From the NCBI RefSeq assembly GCF_015160855.1, contig NZ_CP063373.1, positions 8,345,001 to 8,409,000 of the forward strand: a DNA stretch of 64,000 nt, in the 5' to 3' direction. This document shows positions 17,462 through 26,925 of the stretch, one piece after another. Numbering within the stretch: position 1 is the stretch's first letter; every line of letters begins with the position of its first letter. Under the pieces are notes generated by a model that saw only the letters and a list, made by a program, of their open reading frames with translations, searched no databases and was not told the DNA's origin. Both the position numbers and the translations under genes were made by a program. Source of the stretch: Streptomyces ferrugineus (GTDB lineage: Bacteria > Actinomycetota > Actinomycetes > Streptomycetales > Streptomycetaceae).

Positions 17462-18424
17462 TCAGTTGGTGAGCACGACCTTGCCGAACAGCTCACCCGA
17501 CGCCATCCGCTCGAACCCCTCCCGGGCCCGGTCCATGGGCAGTACTTCGTCAATCACCGGCCGCACCCCACTGGCAGCGCAGAAGGCGAGCAGATCCTCC
17601 AGCTCGTCCTTGGTCCCCATGGTGGACCCGACGACCTTCAACTCCAGGAAGAAGATCCGCGTCAGCTCGGCGTGCGAGGGCCGATCCCCGCTGGTGGCAC
17701 CGGAAATGACCAGCGTGCCGCCCGGCTTGAGCGACTTGACGGAATGCGACCACGTGGCCGCCCCCACCGTCTCGATCACGGCGTCGACCCGCTGCGGCAG
17801 CCGCGCCCCCGACTCGACGGCCTCCACGGCCCCCAACTCCAGCGCACGCTTGCGCTTGGCCTCGTCCCGACTGGTGGCGAAGACCCTGAGCCCGGCGGCC
17901 TTCCCGAGCACGATGGCAGCGGTGGCCACCCCGCCCCCGGCCCCCTGCACCAGCACGGAGTCCCCGGGCCGTACCCCCGCGTTGGTGAACAGCATCCGAT
18001 AGGCCGTCAGCCAGGCCGTCGGCAGACAGGCGGCCTCGGCGAAGGACAGTTCCTTGGGCTTGGGCAGGACATTCCAGGTCGGCACGGCGACCTGCTCCGC
18101 GAACGTGCCCTGATAGCGCTCGGTGAGAATGGACCGGGGCTCCCTCGGCCCCACCCCGTGCCCGCTCTGCCCGATCACGGAATGCAGCACGACCTCGTTG
18201 CCGTCCTCGTCGACACCGGCGGCGTCACAGCCGAGGATCATCGGCAACCTGTCCTCCGCGAGGCCCACCCCCCGCAGCGACCACAGGTCGTGATGGTTGA
18301 GGGAGGCGGCCTTCACATGGACGGCACTCCAGCCGGGACGGATCTCAGGGGCCGGCCGCTCCCCCAACTCCAATCCGGAGAGCGGCTGGTCGCGGTCGAT
18401 TCGGGCGGCGTAGACGGCGAACAT
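17462..18424 (-). CDS. Zinc-binding-type alcohol dehydrogenase / quinone oxidoreductase
   Basis: This 320-residue medium-chain dehydrogenase has an N-terminal GroES-like fold (NHHDLWSLRG; LGCDAAGVDEDG) and an NAD(P)-binding domain with VLVQGAGGGVATAAIVLGKA near residue 160. It lacks the cysteine-rich structural zinc loop, so it belongs to the zinc-independent quinone-oxidoreductase side of the family. The start is the ATG at 18424 (MFAVYAARIDRD); the open frame upstream has no family resemblance. The substrate is unknown. It runs in the same direction as the malic enzyme gene, 205 bases downstream of it. Confidence 0.85.
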   Translation of the reverse strand: MFAVYAARIDRDQPLSGLELGERPAPEIRPGWSAVHVKAASLNHHDLWSLRGVGLAEDRLPMILGCDAAGVDEDGNEVVLHSVIGQSGHGVGPREPRSILTERYQGTFAEQVAVPTWNVLPKPKELSFAEAACLPTAWLTAYRMLFTNAGVRPGDSVLVQGAGGGVATAAIVLGKAAGLRVFATSRDEAKRKRALELGAVEAVESGARLPQRVDAVIETVGAATWSHSVKSLKPGGTLVISGATSGDRPSHAELTRIFFLELKVVGSTMGTKDELEDLLAFCAASGVRPVIDEVLPMDRAREGFERMASGELFGKVVLTN

Positions 18425-18629
18425 GACCTTGACGATAGGCGCCGCCCCCGACCGACGGAACCACGACGCCCTGTGAGACACGCCCTCTTGCCAAGGCGCC
18501 GCGCGCGTCCCCACCCCACCCGCACAGACGCCGCGGGCAGCAACGCGAAACACCCGAACGGCCGCACCCGGGCAGAGAAAATGGCCCCACCCGACCCGGG
18601 CGGGGCCACTCACACCACGTCACGCCACA

Positions 18630-19853
18630 TCAGCGGCGGGCAACGCCCTCCGCCCGAGCCGCGGCGGCGACCGCGGCCGTGACCGCCGGCGCCACCCGCT
18701 CGTCGAACGGCGACGGGATCACGTAGTCCGCAGCGAGGTCGTCACCCACGACCCCCGCCAACGCCTCGGCCGCCGCGATCTTCATTCCCTCGGTGATCCG
18801 AGAGGCCCGCACCTGCAGCGCCCCGGCGAAGATCCCCGGAAACGCCAGCACGTTGTTGATCTGGTTCGGGAAGTCCGAGCGCCCGGTGGCCACGACCGCC
18901 GCGTACTTGTGCGCGACTTCCGGGTGCACCTCGGGATTCGGGTTGGCCATGGCGAACACGAACGCCCCGTCGGCCATCGAGGCGACAGCCTCCTCCGGCA
19001 CCGTCCCACCGGACACCCCGATGAACACGTCCGCCCCGGCCAGCGCCGACTCCAGCGACCCGCTGAGCCCCGCCTTGTTCGTGAAGGAGGCCAGCTCCCG
19101 CTTCACCGCCGTCAGATCGTCCCGGTCGGCCGACACGATGCCCTTGCGGTCGGCCACCGCGACGTCCCCGATCCCGGCCTCGACCAGCATCTTCGCGATG
19201 GCGACACCGGCCGCGCCCGCCCCCGAGATCACGGCCCGCAGATCCCCGAGCCCCTTCCCGGTGAGCCGCGCGGCGTTCCGCAGCGCCGCCAGCGTCACGA
19301 CGGCCGTACCGTGCTGGTCGTCGTGGAAGACCGGAATGTCCAGCCGCTCCTGCAGCTTCCGCTCGATCTCGAAGCACCGCGGCGCCGAGATGTCCTCCAG
19401 ATTCACACCACCGAAGGACGGCGCGAGCCGCACCACGGTCTCGACGATCTCGTCGACACCGGTGCAGTCGAGAGCGATCGGCACCGCGTCGACGCCGCCG
19501 AACTGCTTGAACAGAATCGCCTTCCCCTCCATCACCGGAAGGGAGGCCTCGGGCCCGATGTCCCCGAGCCCCAGCACGGCCGTGCCGTCGGTCACGACGG
19601 CGACGACGGACGACTTCCACGTGTAGTCGTGCACCAGCTCCGGCTGGTCGGCGATCGCGCTGCACACCTTCGCGACGCCGGGCGTGTACGCCAGGGACAG
19701 GTCGTCCTTGTCACGGACCGGCACGGTGGCCTGCACGGCCATCTTGCCGCCACGGTGCAGCGCGAACGCAGGATCGAAGGAATCGAGGGGCTCGGCCCCG
19801 CCGTCCTGATCGGTATTGCCGCCGCTGCGAGGATTGACGATCTCCGCTGCCAC
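18630..19853 (-). CDS. Malic enzyme, NAD(P)-dependent (oxaloacetate-decarboxylating)
   Basis: This 407-residue cytosolic enzyme oxidatively decarboxylates malate to pyruvate. Visible motifs are LAYTPGVAKVC, the catalytic region VVTDGTAVLGLGDIG, the divalent-metal site with FHDDQHGTA, and the Rossmann loop ISGAGAAGVAIAKML. The length matches the short bacterial malic enzymes that lack the phosphotransacetylase domain. The start is GTG (19853) with AAGGGG upstream. By position it corresponds to the NAD-dependent enzyme of S. coelicolor (SCO5261 from memory). Cofactor choice cannot be decided from sequence alone. Confidence 0.93.
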   Translation of the reverse strand: MAAEIVNPRSGGNTDQDGGAEPLDSFDPAFALHRGGKMAVQATVPVRDKDDLSLAYTPGVAKVCSAIADQPELVHDYTWKSSVVAVVTDGTAVLGLGDIGPEASLPVMEGKAILFKQFGGVDAVPIALDCTGVDEIVETVVRLAPSFGGVNLEDISAPRCFEIERKLQERLDIPVFHDDQHGTAVVTLAALRNAARLTGKGLGDLRAVISGAGAAGVAIAKMLVEAGIGDVAVADRKGIVSADRDDLTAVKRELASFTNKAGLSGSLESALAGADVFIGVSGGTVPEEAVASMADGAFVFAMANPNPEVHPEVAHKYAAVVATGRSDFPNQINNVLAFPGIFAGALQVRASRITEGMKIAAAEALAGVVGDDLAADYVIPSPFDERVAPAVTAAVAAAARAEGVARR

Positions 19854-20537
19854 TTTGTCTGACCCCTTAAGTGTTCATGGTTTGAGGGTGGGACCACTCC
19901 TGGTGAGAAGTGGGCGGGACCGCGTATGCCCTGCTCGTGGATGTGCACGAAGCACGACGCACGACGCACGGGGTGCGACATGCGGGCCTACGCGACGGGC
20001 GCGCCGCACACGCGCCCTGAGCCCCGGATGAGGGGTGTAAAGAACCTTCTTACCGGACGGACCGCGCCGCCGACGAGTCCAATACGTGCAAGATCACATG
20101 ACGGCAAGGGAAACACCCACACCGAGGGATACGAATCGGACACGACCCGACGACGACACCCGCACGATTCGCCACCAAATAAGCGGACAATCGACACCAG
20201 ACACGGCGAAGTGCCACCATCAGCGACAAACCCCTCGCACGACCGTTCCGCAACCCGGGATGTACCGAAGATCTTCCGGCCGGAAGGACAGATTCCCGCA
20301 GATGGTGCGGTCAGGATGTACCGGACTGCGGCAGTTCGGGGGTCACCCGTTATCCGATTTTGACATGCCGGGCGCCCTGAATGGTTCAGTCCGAATGGCA
20401 AGATGCCGTAATCACACGAGGTCGCGACACTCGAAGGCGTGTGCTCTCGTCGACCTAGGAAACCAAGGCCCCTGCCGAACCCGTCGACAGGCGCCAGCCC
20501 CATCGGCAACTCCACCCATCCGCCGGAGGAACCCACC
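19854..20537. promoter_or_regulatory. 684-base divergent control region with palindromes and repeats
   Basis: No credible gene was found in this gap between the leftward malic enzyme and the rightward ABC operon; it is less GC-rich than the flanks. It holds overlapping palindromes GAAGATCTTC (20267-20276) and TTCCGGCCGGAA (20274-20285), and a direct repeat GGATGTACCG at 20258-20267 and 20314-20323. A perfect TTGACA is at 20360-20365, with a weak -10 region about 17 bases on (TGGTTC/GGTTCA). The ABC leader would then be about 140 bases. Nitrogen or carbon control of the transporter through these sites is possible but unproven. Confidence 0.45.
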
Positions 20538-21500
20538 ATGACCGCAAGCTCCACCCGTCGTACCACCGCCGCACGCTCCCGGTTCGCAGCGGTCGGCTCG
20601 ATCGCGGTCGCAGGCGCCCTGATTCTCACCGGTTGCGGTGACCAGACCAAGGACAACGGCTCCGAGAGCACCGACGGCGCCACCACCAGCGCGGCCCCGC
20701 TGGCCGACAAGCTGCCCAAGGAAATCCGCGACAAGGGCGTCATCAAGGTCGGCTCGGACATCGCCTACGCGCCGGTCGAGTTCAAGGACAGCTCCGGCAA
20801 GACGGTCGGCATCGACCCCGACCTCGCCGACGCCATGGGCAAGCAGCTCGGTGTGACGTTCCAGTTCGAGAACGGCACCTTCGACAGCCTGATCACCGGT
20901 CTGCGCTCCAAGCGCTACGACATCGCCATGTCCGCGATGACCGACACCAAGGACCGCCAGGAGGGCATCGACTCGGAGACCGGCAAGAAGGTCGGTGAGG
21001 GCGTCGACTTCGTCGACTACTTCACCGCCGGTGTCTCGATCTACACCCAGAAGGGCAAGAACACCGACATCAAGACCTGGTCGGACCTGTGCGGCAAGAA
21101 GATCGTGGTGCAGCGCGGCACGGTCTCCGAGGACCTGGCCAAGTCCGAGTCCAAGAAGTGCACCGGTGGCAAGAAGATCACCATCGAGTCCTTCGACAAC
21201 GACCAGCAGGCCCAGACCCGCCTGCGCGCGGGCGGCGCGGACGCCGGCTCCTCCGACTTCCCGGTCGCCGCGTACGCCGTGAAGACCTCCGGCGGGGGCA
21301 ACGACTTCCAGCTCGTCGGCGAGCAGGTCGAGGCCGCCCCGTACGGCATCGCGGTCGCCAAGAACAACACCGAGCTGCGGGACGCCCTGAAGGCCGCGCT
21401 CGACGCCGTCATCGCGAACGGCGAGTACGACAAGGTCATCAAGAAGTGGGGCGTCGAGGACGGCGCCGTGAAGGAAGCCACCATCAACGGCGGCAAGTGA
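20538..21500 (+). CDS. Polar amino acid (glutamate-type) ABC transporter binding lipoprotein
   Basis: This is a 320-residue solute-binding protein of the SBP_bac_3 family. A Tat/Sec-like basic N-terminus leads to the lipobox ILTGC with Cys33 as the lipidation site. The family-specific start of the mature domain is GVIKVGSDIAYAPVEF, followed by VGIDPDLADAMGKQLGV. The ligand is likely glutamate or another polar amino acid, by resemblance to the GluB group. The ATG at 20538 is preceded by GGAGG. It is the first gene of a three-gene operon. Confidence 0.9.
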   Translation: MTASSTRRTTAARSRFAAVGSIAVAGALILTGCGDQTKDNGSESTDGATTSAAPLADKLPKEIRDKGVIKVGSDIAYAPVEFKDSSGKTVGIDPDLADAMGKQLGVTFQFENGTFDSLITGLRSKRYDIAMSAMTDTKDRQEGIDSETGKKVGEGVDFVDYFTAGVSIYTQKGKNTDIKTWSDLCGKKIVVQRGTVSEDLAKSESKKCTGGKKITIESFDNDQQAQTRLRAGGADAGSSDFPVAAYAVKTSGGGNDFQLVGEQVEAAPYGIAVAKNNTELRDALKAALDAVIANGEYDKVIKKWGVEDGAVKEATINGGK

Positions 21501-21533
21501 CCGCGTCGCAGCGGGCACTGAAAGGCAACACCT

Positions 21534-22468
21534 GTGACAGTTGACATCGACAAGACGGACGGGCCGGCGGACACCCCGCCGGCCGGCCCGGAGGCCATCA
21601 AGGCCATCCCGGTCCGTCACTACGGCCGGTACGTCACCGCCGTCATCGCGCTCGCCCTGCTGGGCGGCGTCGTGTACGCGTTCTCCCAGGGCAAGATCAA
21701 CTGGGGTGCGATCCCGGACTACTTCTTCGACGACCGCGTCCTCGAAGGTGTGGGCAAGACCCTGCTGATCACCGTCCTGTCCATGGTGATCGGCATCGTC
21801 GGCGGCATCACGCTCGCCGTCATGCGCCTGTCCAGGAACCCGGTGACCTCGACGCTCGCCTGGTTCTACATCTGGTTCTTCCGCGGCACGCCCGTCCTGG
21901 TCCAGCTGGTGGTCTGGTTCAACCTGGGCCTGGTCTTCGAGTACATCAACCTCGGGCCGTTCTACAAGGACGAGTGGTCGGACTTCATGACCCCGTTCCT
22001 GACGGCGCTGCTGGGCCTCGGCCTCAACGAGGCCGCCTACATGGCCGAGATCTGCCGCGCCGGTCTGCTCGCGGTCGACGAGGGCCAGACCGAGGCGGCG
22101 CACGCGCTGGGCATGAGCCACGCCAAGACGCTGCGCCGGATCGTCATCCCGCAGGCGATGCGCGTGATCGTGCCGCCGACGGGCAACGAGGTCATCAACA
22201 TGCTGAAGACGACCTCGCTGGTCTCGGTGGTCCAGTACTCCGAGTTGTTCCGGGTGGCCCAGGACATCGGCCAGACGTCCGGTGCCCCGGCGGAGATGCT
22301 GTTCCTCGCCGCGGCCTGGTATCTGCTGCTGACGTCGATCTTCAGCGTCGGCCAGTACTACCTCGAGAGGTACTACGCCCGCGGCGCCACCCGCCAGCTG
22401 CCGCCGACGCCGTGGCAGAAGGTCAAGGCGAACCTGCTCTCCTTCTCCAACCGGCAGGGGGTTTCGGC

Positions 22469-22472
<4 letters not shown>
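21534..22472 (+). CDS. Polar amino acid ABC transporter permease
   Basis: This 312-residue HisM/GlnP-type permease starts at a GTG with AAAGG upstream. It has about five or six membrane helices and the EAA loop [21 protein letters not shown]...[18 protein letters not shown], which couples it to the ATPase. The N-terminal 27 residues are polar and cytosolic. Only one permease gene is present, so the channel is probably a homodimer, unlike the two-permease Glu systems of Corynebacterium. The gene overlaps the ATPase gene by ATGA. Confidence 0.9.
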
Positions 22473-23275
<803 letters not shown>

Positions 23276-23282
23276 CGGTACG

Positions 23283-23328
23283 ACGGGAAGGGGGCGGTAC
23301 GAGGATCCTCGTACCGCCCCCTTCCCGT
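23283..23328 (+). terminator. Perfect hairpin after the amino acid ABC operon
   Basis: A palindrome of 46 bases centred between 23305 and 23306 (core GAGGATCCTC) begins seven bases after the ATPase stop. Stem identity is complete. It also lies just 35 bases beyond the end of the convergent methyltransferase gene and may serve both. Confidence 0.85.
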
Positions 23329-23363
23329 GCGCGCCCCGGCACGTCCGGCGATCCCCCGAGCCG

Positions 23364-24134
23364 CTACTTCAGCGCCAGCAGCAGTGTGTCCGACGGCGAG
23401 CACCACACCGGGCGGGCCTCCCCGAAGCCCTTCTCGCGCAGCACGCGCGCGTGCCACTGGGCGGACGGCGTGTCGCCGTCGGCGTGCTCGCCGTAGATCT
23501 CGAAGCGGCGGGCCGTCGGTCCCGCCAGCACCGGGTCCTTGGCGGCGAGCTGCCACCACTCGGACCAGTCGAGGGCGCCGGCCGCCTTGGCCTGATCCAT
23601 GCGGGCGTGGCGCTGGGCCCGCTCGGCAGCGTTGATCCGGGGCGTCGACTCGTCGATCATGTGGTCCGCGTTGAGGAAGACACCACCGTCGCGGACGAGC
23701 TCCGCGACCTGACCGTAGAGAGCCGCGAGGGGTTCACGGTGCAGCCAGTGCAGGGCCGTGGCGGTCAGGACGGCGTCGTAGGAGTCGTACGGCAGCTTCG
23801 CCGGCCAGTCGGGGTCCTTGAGGTCGGCCGTGACGAAGGCGGCCCGCGCGTCGCCCGCGAAGGAGCCCTCGGCGATGGCGAGGAGCGCCGGGTCGAGGTC
23901 GACACCGGTGCTGGTGGCCTCCGGGAACCGTGCGAACAGCCGGGCCGTGATGCTTCCCGTGCCGCAGGCGAGGTCCAGCACCCGCGGGGTGCGGCCGACG
24001 AGGGCCTCGACCATGTCGAGCATGATCCGGAAGCGCTCCTCGCGATCGGGCATGTACCACTCCTGCTGCCGGTCCCAGCTGTCCTGCCAGGCGGCCCAGT
24101 CGGCACCGGTCGTGGTGGTGGATGTGTCCGTCAT
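23364..24134 (-). CDS. Class I SAM-dependent methyltransferase
   Basis: This 256-residue methyltransferase has motif I VLDLACGTGSITARLF (about 52-67), an acidic residue after strand 2 (TGVDLDPALL), and the loop YDAVLTATALHWLHREP. The latter resembles trans-aconitate/ubiquinone-type methyltransferases. The substrate is unknown. The N-terminus is Thr-rich (MTDTSTTTTG). It is divergent from the CGNR gene across 99 bases. Confidence 0.85.
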   Translation of the reverse strand: MTDTSTTTTGADWAAWQDSWDRQQEWYMPDREERFRIMLDMVEALVGRTPRVLDLACGTGSITARLFARFPEATSTGVDLDPALLAIAEGSFAGDARAAFVTADLKDPDWPAKLPYDSYDAVLTATALHWLHREPLAALYGQVAELVRDGGVFLNADHMIDESTPRINAAERAQRHARMDQAKAAGALDWSEWWQLAAKDPVLAGPTARRFEIYGEHADGDTPSAQWHARVLREKGFGEARPVWCSPSDTLLLALK

Positions 24135-24233
24135 CGAGCCCCTCCGTCGCGCACGTCACGTAATACCCTGGAAGCACGATCAGCTCTTACCCGACCGCAC
24201 CACGACGATAGAACGCCTCCGTAAGGACTACAA

Positions 24234-24863
24234 GTGGAACTGGCCTATTACTCGGACTATGCCGTACGACTCGTCAACAGCGAGGACCCGGCCCGGGGCA
24301 AGGACTCGCTGACCTCGGTCGAGGCCGTTCGCGACCTGTTCGGCGTCAGCCAGGAGGCGGCCCGCCGCGCCGCCGACGCCGACGTCACCCGGTTCCGCTC
24401 GGTCCGTGCACGGCTGAGGGCGGTCTTCGAGGCGGCGGACAAGGGCGACGAGGCGCTGGCGGTGAACCTCCTGAACTCCCTCCTCCTGGAGTTCCCGGTG
24501 AGCCCGCAGATCTCCGGCCACGACTTCCGGGACGACGACGGCCGCCCCCTGTGGCACATGCACCTGGCGGACCACCCGTCGAACGCGACCGCGGGTTACG
24601 CCGCCATCGCCGCGATGGGCCTGGCGTTCCACCTCACCGAGTACGGCGTGGACCGCCTGGGCCTGTGCGAGGCGGCCCCGTGCCGCAACGCCTACCTGGA
24701 CACGTCCACCAACCGCTCCCGGCGCTACTGCTCGGACCGCTGTGCGACCCGCGCGAACGTGGCCGCCTACCGGGCCCGCAAGCGCCTGGAGGCCGACCGG
24801 TCGGCCGGCACCAGCCGCACGGCCGACAGCGCCCAGCGCGCCAGCGCGAACGGTGAGCGCTGA
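24234..24863 (+). CDS. CGNR zinc-finger / ABATE-domain protein
   Basis: This is a 209-residue putative DNA-binding regulator. The N-terminal ABATE-like domain (MELAYYSDYAVRLVNSEDPA; SVEAVRDLFGV) is followed by a C-terminal zinc finger with Cys pairs CRNAYLDTSTNRSRRYCSDRC and the basic RANVAAYRARKR. The GTG start at 24234 follows TAAGGA. Its last 97 bases overlap the 3' end of sodX on the opposite strand, so part of the sequence is coding on both strands. Proteins of this family are thought to be stress-related transcription regulators. Confidence 0.82.
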   Translation: MELAYYSDYAVRLVNSEDPARGKDSLTSVEAVRDLFGVSQEAARRAADADVTRFRSVRARLRAVFEAADKGDEALAVNLLNSLLLEFPVSPQISGHDFRDDDGRPLWHMHLADHPSNATAGYAAIAAMGLAFHLTEYGVDRLGLCEAAPCRNAYLDTSTNRSRRYCSDRCATRANVAAYRARKRLEADRSAGTSRTADSAQRASANGER

Positions 24864-25201
24864 TCCGGCTTGCGCGGCCGGTAGCGCAGCCGGACCTTGC
24901 CCAGGATCAGCTCGTCGGGCACGACGCCGTAGTCGGTGCTGTCGCCACCGGCGTAGGCGTTGTCCCCGAGCACCCACCACCCGCCCTCGCGCCGCTCGGC
25001 GGCGCGCTTGACGACCAGCAGGTCCTGCTGGAACGGATGCCGCAGCACAATCACGTCCCCGGGCCGGATCCGGCCCCGGTGCCACACCACGAGCAGATCG
25101 CCGTGATACAGCGTCGGAACCATCGACGGCCCGGTCACCTCGGCCCACCCGAAGGGCCGGTCCGTCCGCCCGCGCTCGGTCTCCTGCGACAACTCCGTCA
25201 T
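24767..25201 (-). CDS. sodX: Nickel superoxide dismutase maturation protease
   Basis: This 144-residue S26 (signal-peptidase-like) protease removes the propeptide of Ni-SOD. The serine motif VTGPSMVPTLYHGDLLVV is followed by the lysine box DLLVVKRAAERR and the LGDNAYAGGDSTDYG box. No N-terminal membrane anchor is present, as expected for the cytosolic SodX group. The ATG at 25201 has GGGGAGG upstream. It is divergent from sodN, its substrate. Its C-terminal Arg-rich tail overlaps the CGNR gene on the other strand. Confidence 0.92.
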   Translation of the reverse strand: MTELSQETERGRTDRPFGWAEVTGPSMVPTLYHGDLLVVWHRGRIRPGDVIVLRHPFQQDLLVVKRAAERREGGWWVLGDNAYAGGDSTDYGVVPDELILGKVRLRYRPRKPDQRSPFALARWALSAVRLVPADRSASRRLRAR

Positions 25202-25346
25202 CCCCGGCACCTCCCCGGTAGGGTCCTCCACCAGTCTCAGTCTCACCCCGGACTTTTGTCCTAAGCCCATGGGGGCACTCGCGAAAACCCGTCTTGCAGG
25301 GAGTAATGTCCCACCTGAGAAGACGATCACGAGGAAGGAATGCTCC

Positions 25347-25742
25347 ATGCTTTCCCGCCTGTTTGCCCCCAAGGTCAAGGTCAGCGCACACTGCGACCTG
25401 CCCTGCGGTGTGTACGACCCGGCCCAGGCCCGCATCGAGGCGGAGTCGGTGAAGGCCGTCCAGGAAAAGATGGCCGCCAACGACGACCCGCACTTCCAGG
25501 CGCGTGCCACCGTCATCAAGGAGCAGCGTGCCGAGCTCGCCAAGCACCACGTCTCGGTGCTCTGGAGCGACTACTTCAAGCCCCCGCACTTCGAGAAGTA
25601 CCCGGAACTGCACCAGCTGGTCAACGACGCCCTGAAGGCCCTCTCGGCCGCCAAGGGCTCCACCGACCCGGCGACCGGCCAGAAGGCCCTCGACTACATC
25701 GCCCAGATCGACAAGATCTTCTGGGAGACCAAGAAGGCCTGA
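25347..25742 (+). CDS. sodN: Nickel-containing superoxide dismutase
   Basis: This 131-residue precursor has a 14-residue propeptide (MLSRLFAPKVKVSA) and a mature N-terminus HCDLPCGVYDP, the nickel hook whose His1, Cys2 and Cys6 bind the metal after SodX cleavage. It forms a cytosolic hexamer that dismutates superoxide. In S. coelicolor, expression is raised by nickel through Nur and an sRNA made from the sodF 3' region. The ATG at 25347 follows GAGGAAGGA. The last six codons form part of the attachment site of the adjacent mobile element, and the coding sequence is left intact by the insertion. Confidence 0.96.
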   Translation: MLSRLFAPKVKVSAHCDLPCGVYDPAQARIEAESVKAVQEKMAANDDPHFQARATVIKEQRAELAKHHVSVLWSDYFKPPHFEKYPELHQLVNDALKALSAAKGSTDPATGQKALDYIAQIDKIFWETKKA

Positions 25743-25745
25743 TCC
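25724..25745. other. attL core overlapping the sodN stop
   Basis: The sequence GGAGACCAAGAAGGCCTGAT is the end of sodN (codons for ETKKA and the stop). It is repeated identically at 41088. Identity continues for 108 bases in all, through the tail of the integrase gene, to a first mismatch at 25832/41196. The exact crossover bases cannot be placed within the shared stretch. Confidence 0.8.
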
Positions 25746-25749
25746 ATGG

Positions 25750-26904
25750 CTAGGCCGTCTGACCCGCGGTTACGCGGGTCGCATCGCCTACCTGTCCGCA
25801 CCCGGCCCGCAGGCCGCCGAGCACGGCGTCCCTGACGGTCCGGGTGCGGTCTTCTTCGCCCGGCCACAGGTGGGCGTAGATCCGCAGCGTGATGACGGCG
25901 GACGCGTGGCCGAGGACCAGCTGGACCTGCTTGACGCTCGCTCCGCCGGCGATGAGGGCGGAGGCGAAGAAGTGGCGCAGGTCGTGGGTCACCATGTGCG
26001 GCAGCTCGACGGGCTTGCGGCCCTCGCGCTCAGCCGCCTCGTTCTCCGCTGATTGGAGCGTCTTGCGAGCGCAGTTCCACTCCGTCTTCCAGCGGCGGTA
26101 GTTGAGGGGCTCGCCCTCCTCCATCGTGAACAGCCACTCCTTGGAGGGGCGTGTCGCGAGGTGCGTGAGAAGAGCGTCCGTGACGACCTCGCCGACCGGG
26201 ACCGTACGGCGAGACTTGGCGGTCTTCGGCGGACCGATCTTCCCGGACTGGAGGCGCTGACGCTCGACGCGGATGGTGCCGGCCTTGAAGTCGACGTCCG
26301 ACACCTTGAGGCCGAGCAACTCGCCTATTCGCAAGCCTGATCCGGCGAGCGTGACGATCGCTGCGCGAATGTACGGCGGCATAACACGGGCTATGGCCTC
26401 GACCTGGGCGACCGTGGGCGGGGCGACCTCCTCGTCCGGCATGGGCGGGAGGGTGATCCGGCGGCACGGGCTGGCCGCGATGACCTTGTCCTCGACGGCT
26501 GCGGTCATGAGGCGTACGAGGACGTCGTAGACGTTGCGCACGCTACCGGGGCCGAGTAGCTCGGACAGGCTCTTGAAGAGCACCTGGAGGTCGTTGCGGC
26601 GTATCGCCGCCATGGCGCGGGAGCCGAGCGCCGGGACGAGGTGCAGCCGCAGCGCGTTGTCGGTGATGCGCTCGCCCGCCTCGCTGGCGATGAGTGACTC
26701 CTCCCACTTCTTCGCGTACGTCTCGAACGTGGTCCGTCCGGCGCGGGGATCGACGTACTGACCCGTGACGATGCTGGTAGTGACCTCGTCGAGCCAGCGC
26801 TGGGCGTCAAGCTTGCGGTCGAAGTGGCGGGCGTGCTCCTTGCCGTCGAGGTCGCGGTAGCGGGCCCGCCATTTGCCGTTGGGGCGCTTTTGGATGTTGG
26901 CCAA
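25750..26904 (-). CDS. int: Tyrosine site-specific integrase
   Basis: This 384-residue recombinase catalyses integration at, and with Xis excision from, the sodN 3' end. It has an Arm-type N-terminal domain (MANIQKRPNGKWRARYRDLD), a SAM-like core-binding domain (about 58-150), and a catalytic domain with Arg192 (GSGLRIGELL), His307/Arg310 (HDLRHFFAS), His333 (LGHAS) and nucleophile Tyr343 (RIYAHLW). The TTG start at 26904 follows GGGAGAA. It lies four bases from the sodN-tail core, the usual position in such elements. A shrunken, inactive copy lies at 41114. Confidence 0.93.
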   Translation of the reverse strand: MANIQKRPNGKWRARYRDLDGKEHARHFDRKLDAQRWLDEVTTSIVTGQYVDPRAGRTTFETYAKKWEESLIASEAGERITDNALRLHLVPALGSRAMAAIRRNDLQVLFKSLSELLGPGSVRNVYDVLVRLMTAAVEDKVIAASPCRRITLPPMPDEEVAPPTVAQVEAIARVMPPYIRAAIVTLAGSGLRIGELLGLKVSDVDFKAGTIRVERQRLQSGKIGPPKTAKSRRTVPVGEVVTDALLTHLATRPSKEWLFTMEEGEPLNYRRWKTEWNCARKTLQSAENEAAEREGRKPVELPHMVTHDLRHFFASALIAGGASVKQVQLVLGHASAVITLRIYAHLWPGEEDRTRTVRDAVLGGLRAGCGQVGDATRVTAGQTA

Positions 26905-26925
26905 GTGGCTTCTCCCTTGGGTTGG

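Noticed and set aside
19926..20363. Open frames of 145 codons (plus) and 257 codons (minus) in the gap before the ABC operon
   Set aside because: Their composition is unlike Streptomyces proteins (many His, Thr, Arg), they have no ribosome binding site, and third-position GC bias is missing.
25202..25346. A Nur operator between sodX and sodN
   Set aside because: I could not find a convincing match to the known Nur box. sodN control in S. coelicolor is largely through an sRNA from sodF, so no site is called.
25724..25800. A tRNA gene as attachment site of the element
   Set aside because: No cloverleaf or CCA end is found; the duplicated core is clearly the end of the sodN coding sequence.
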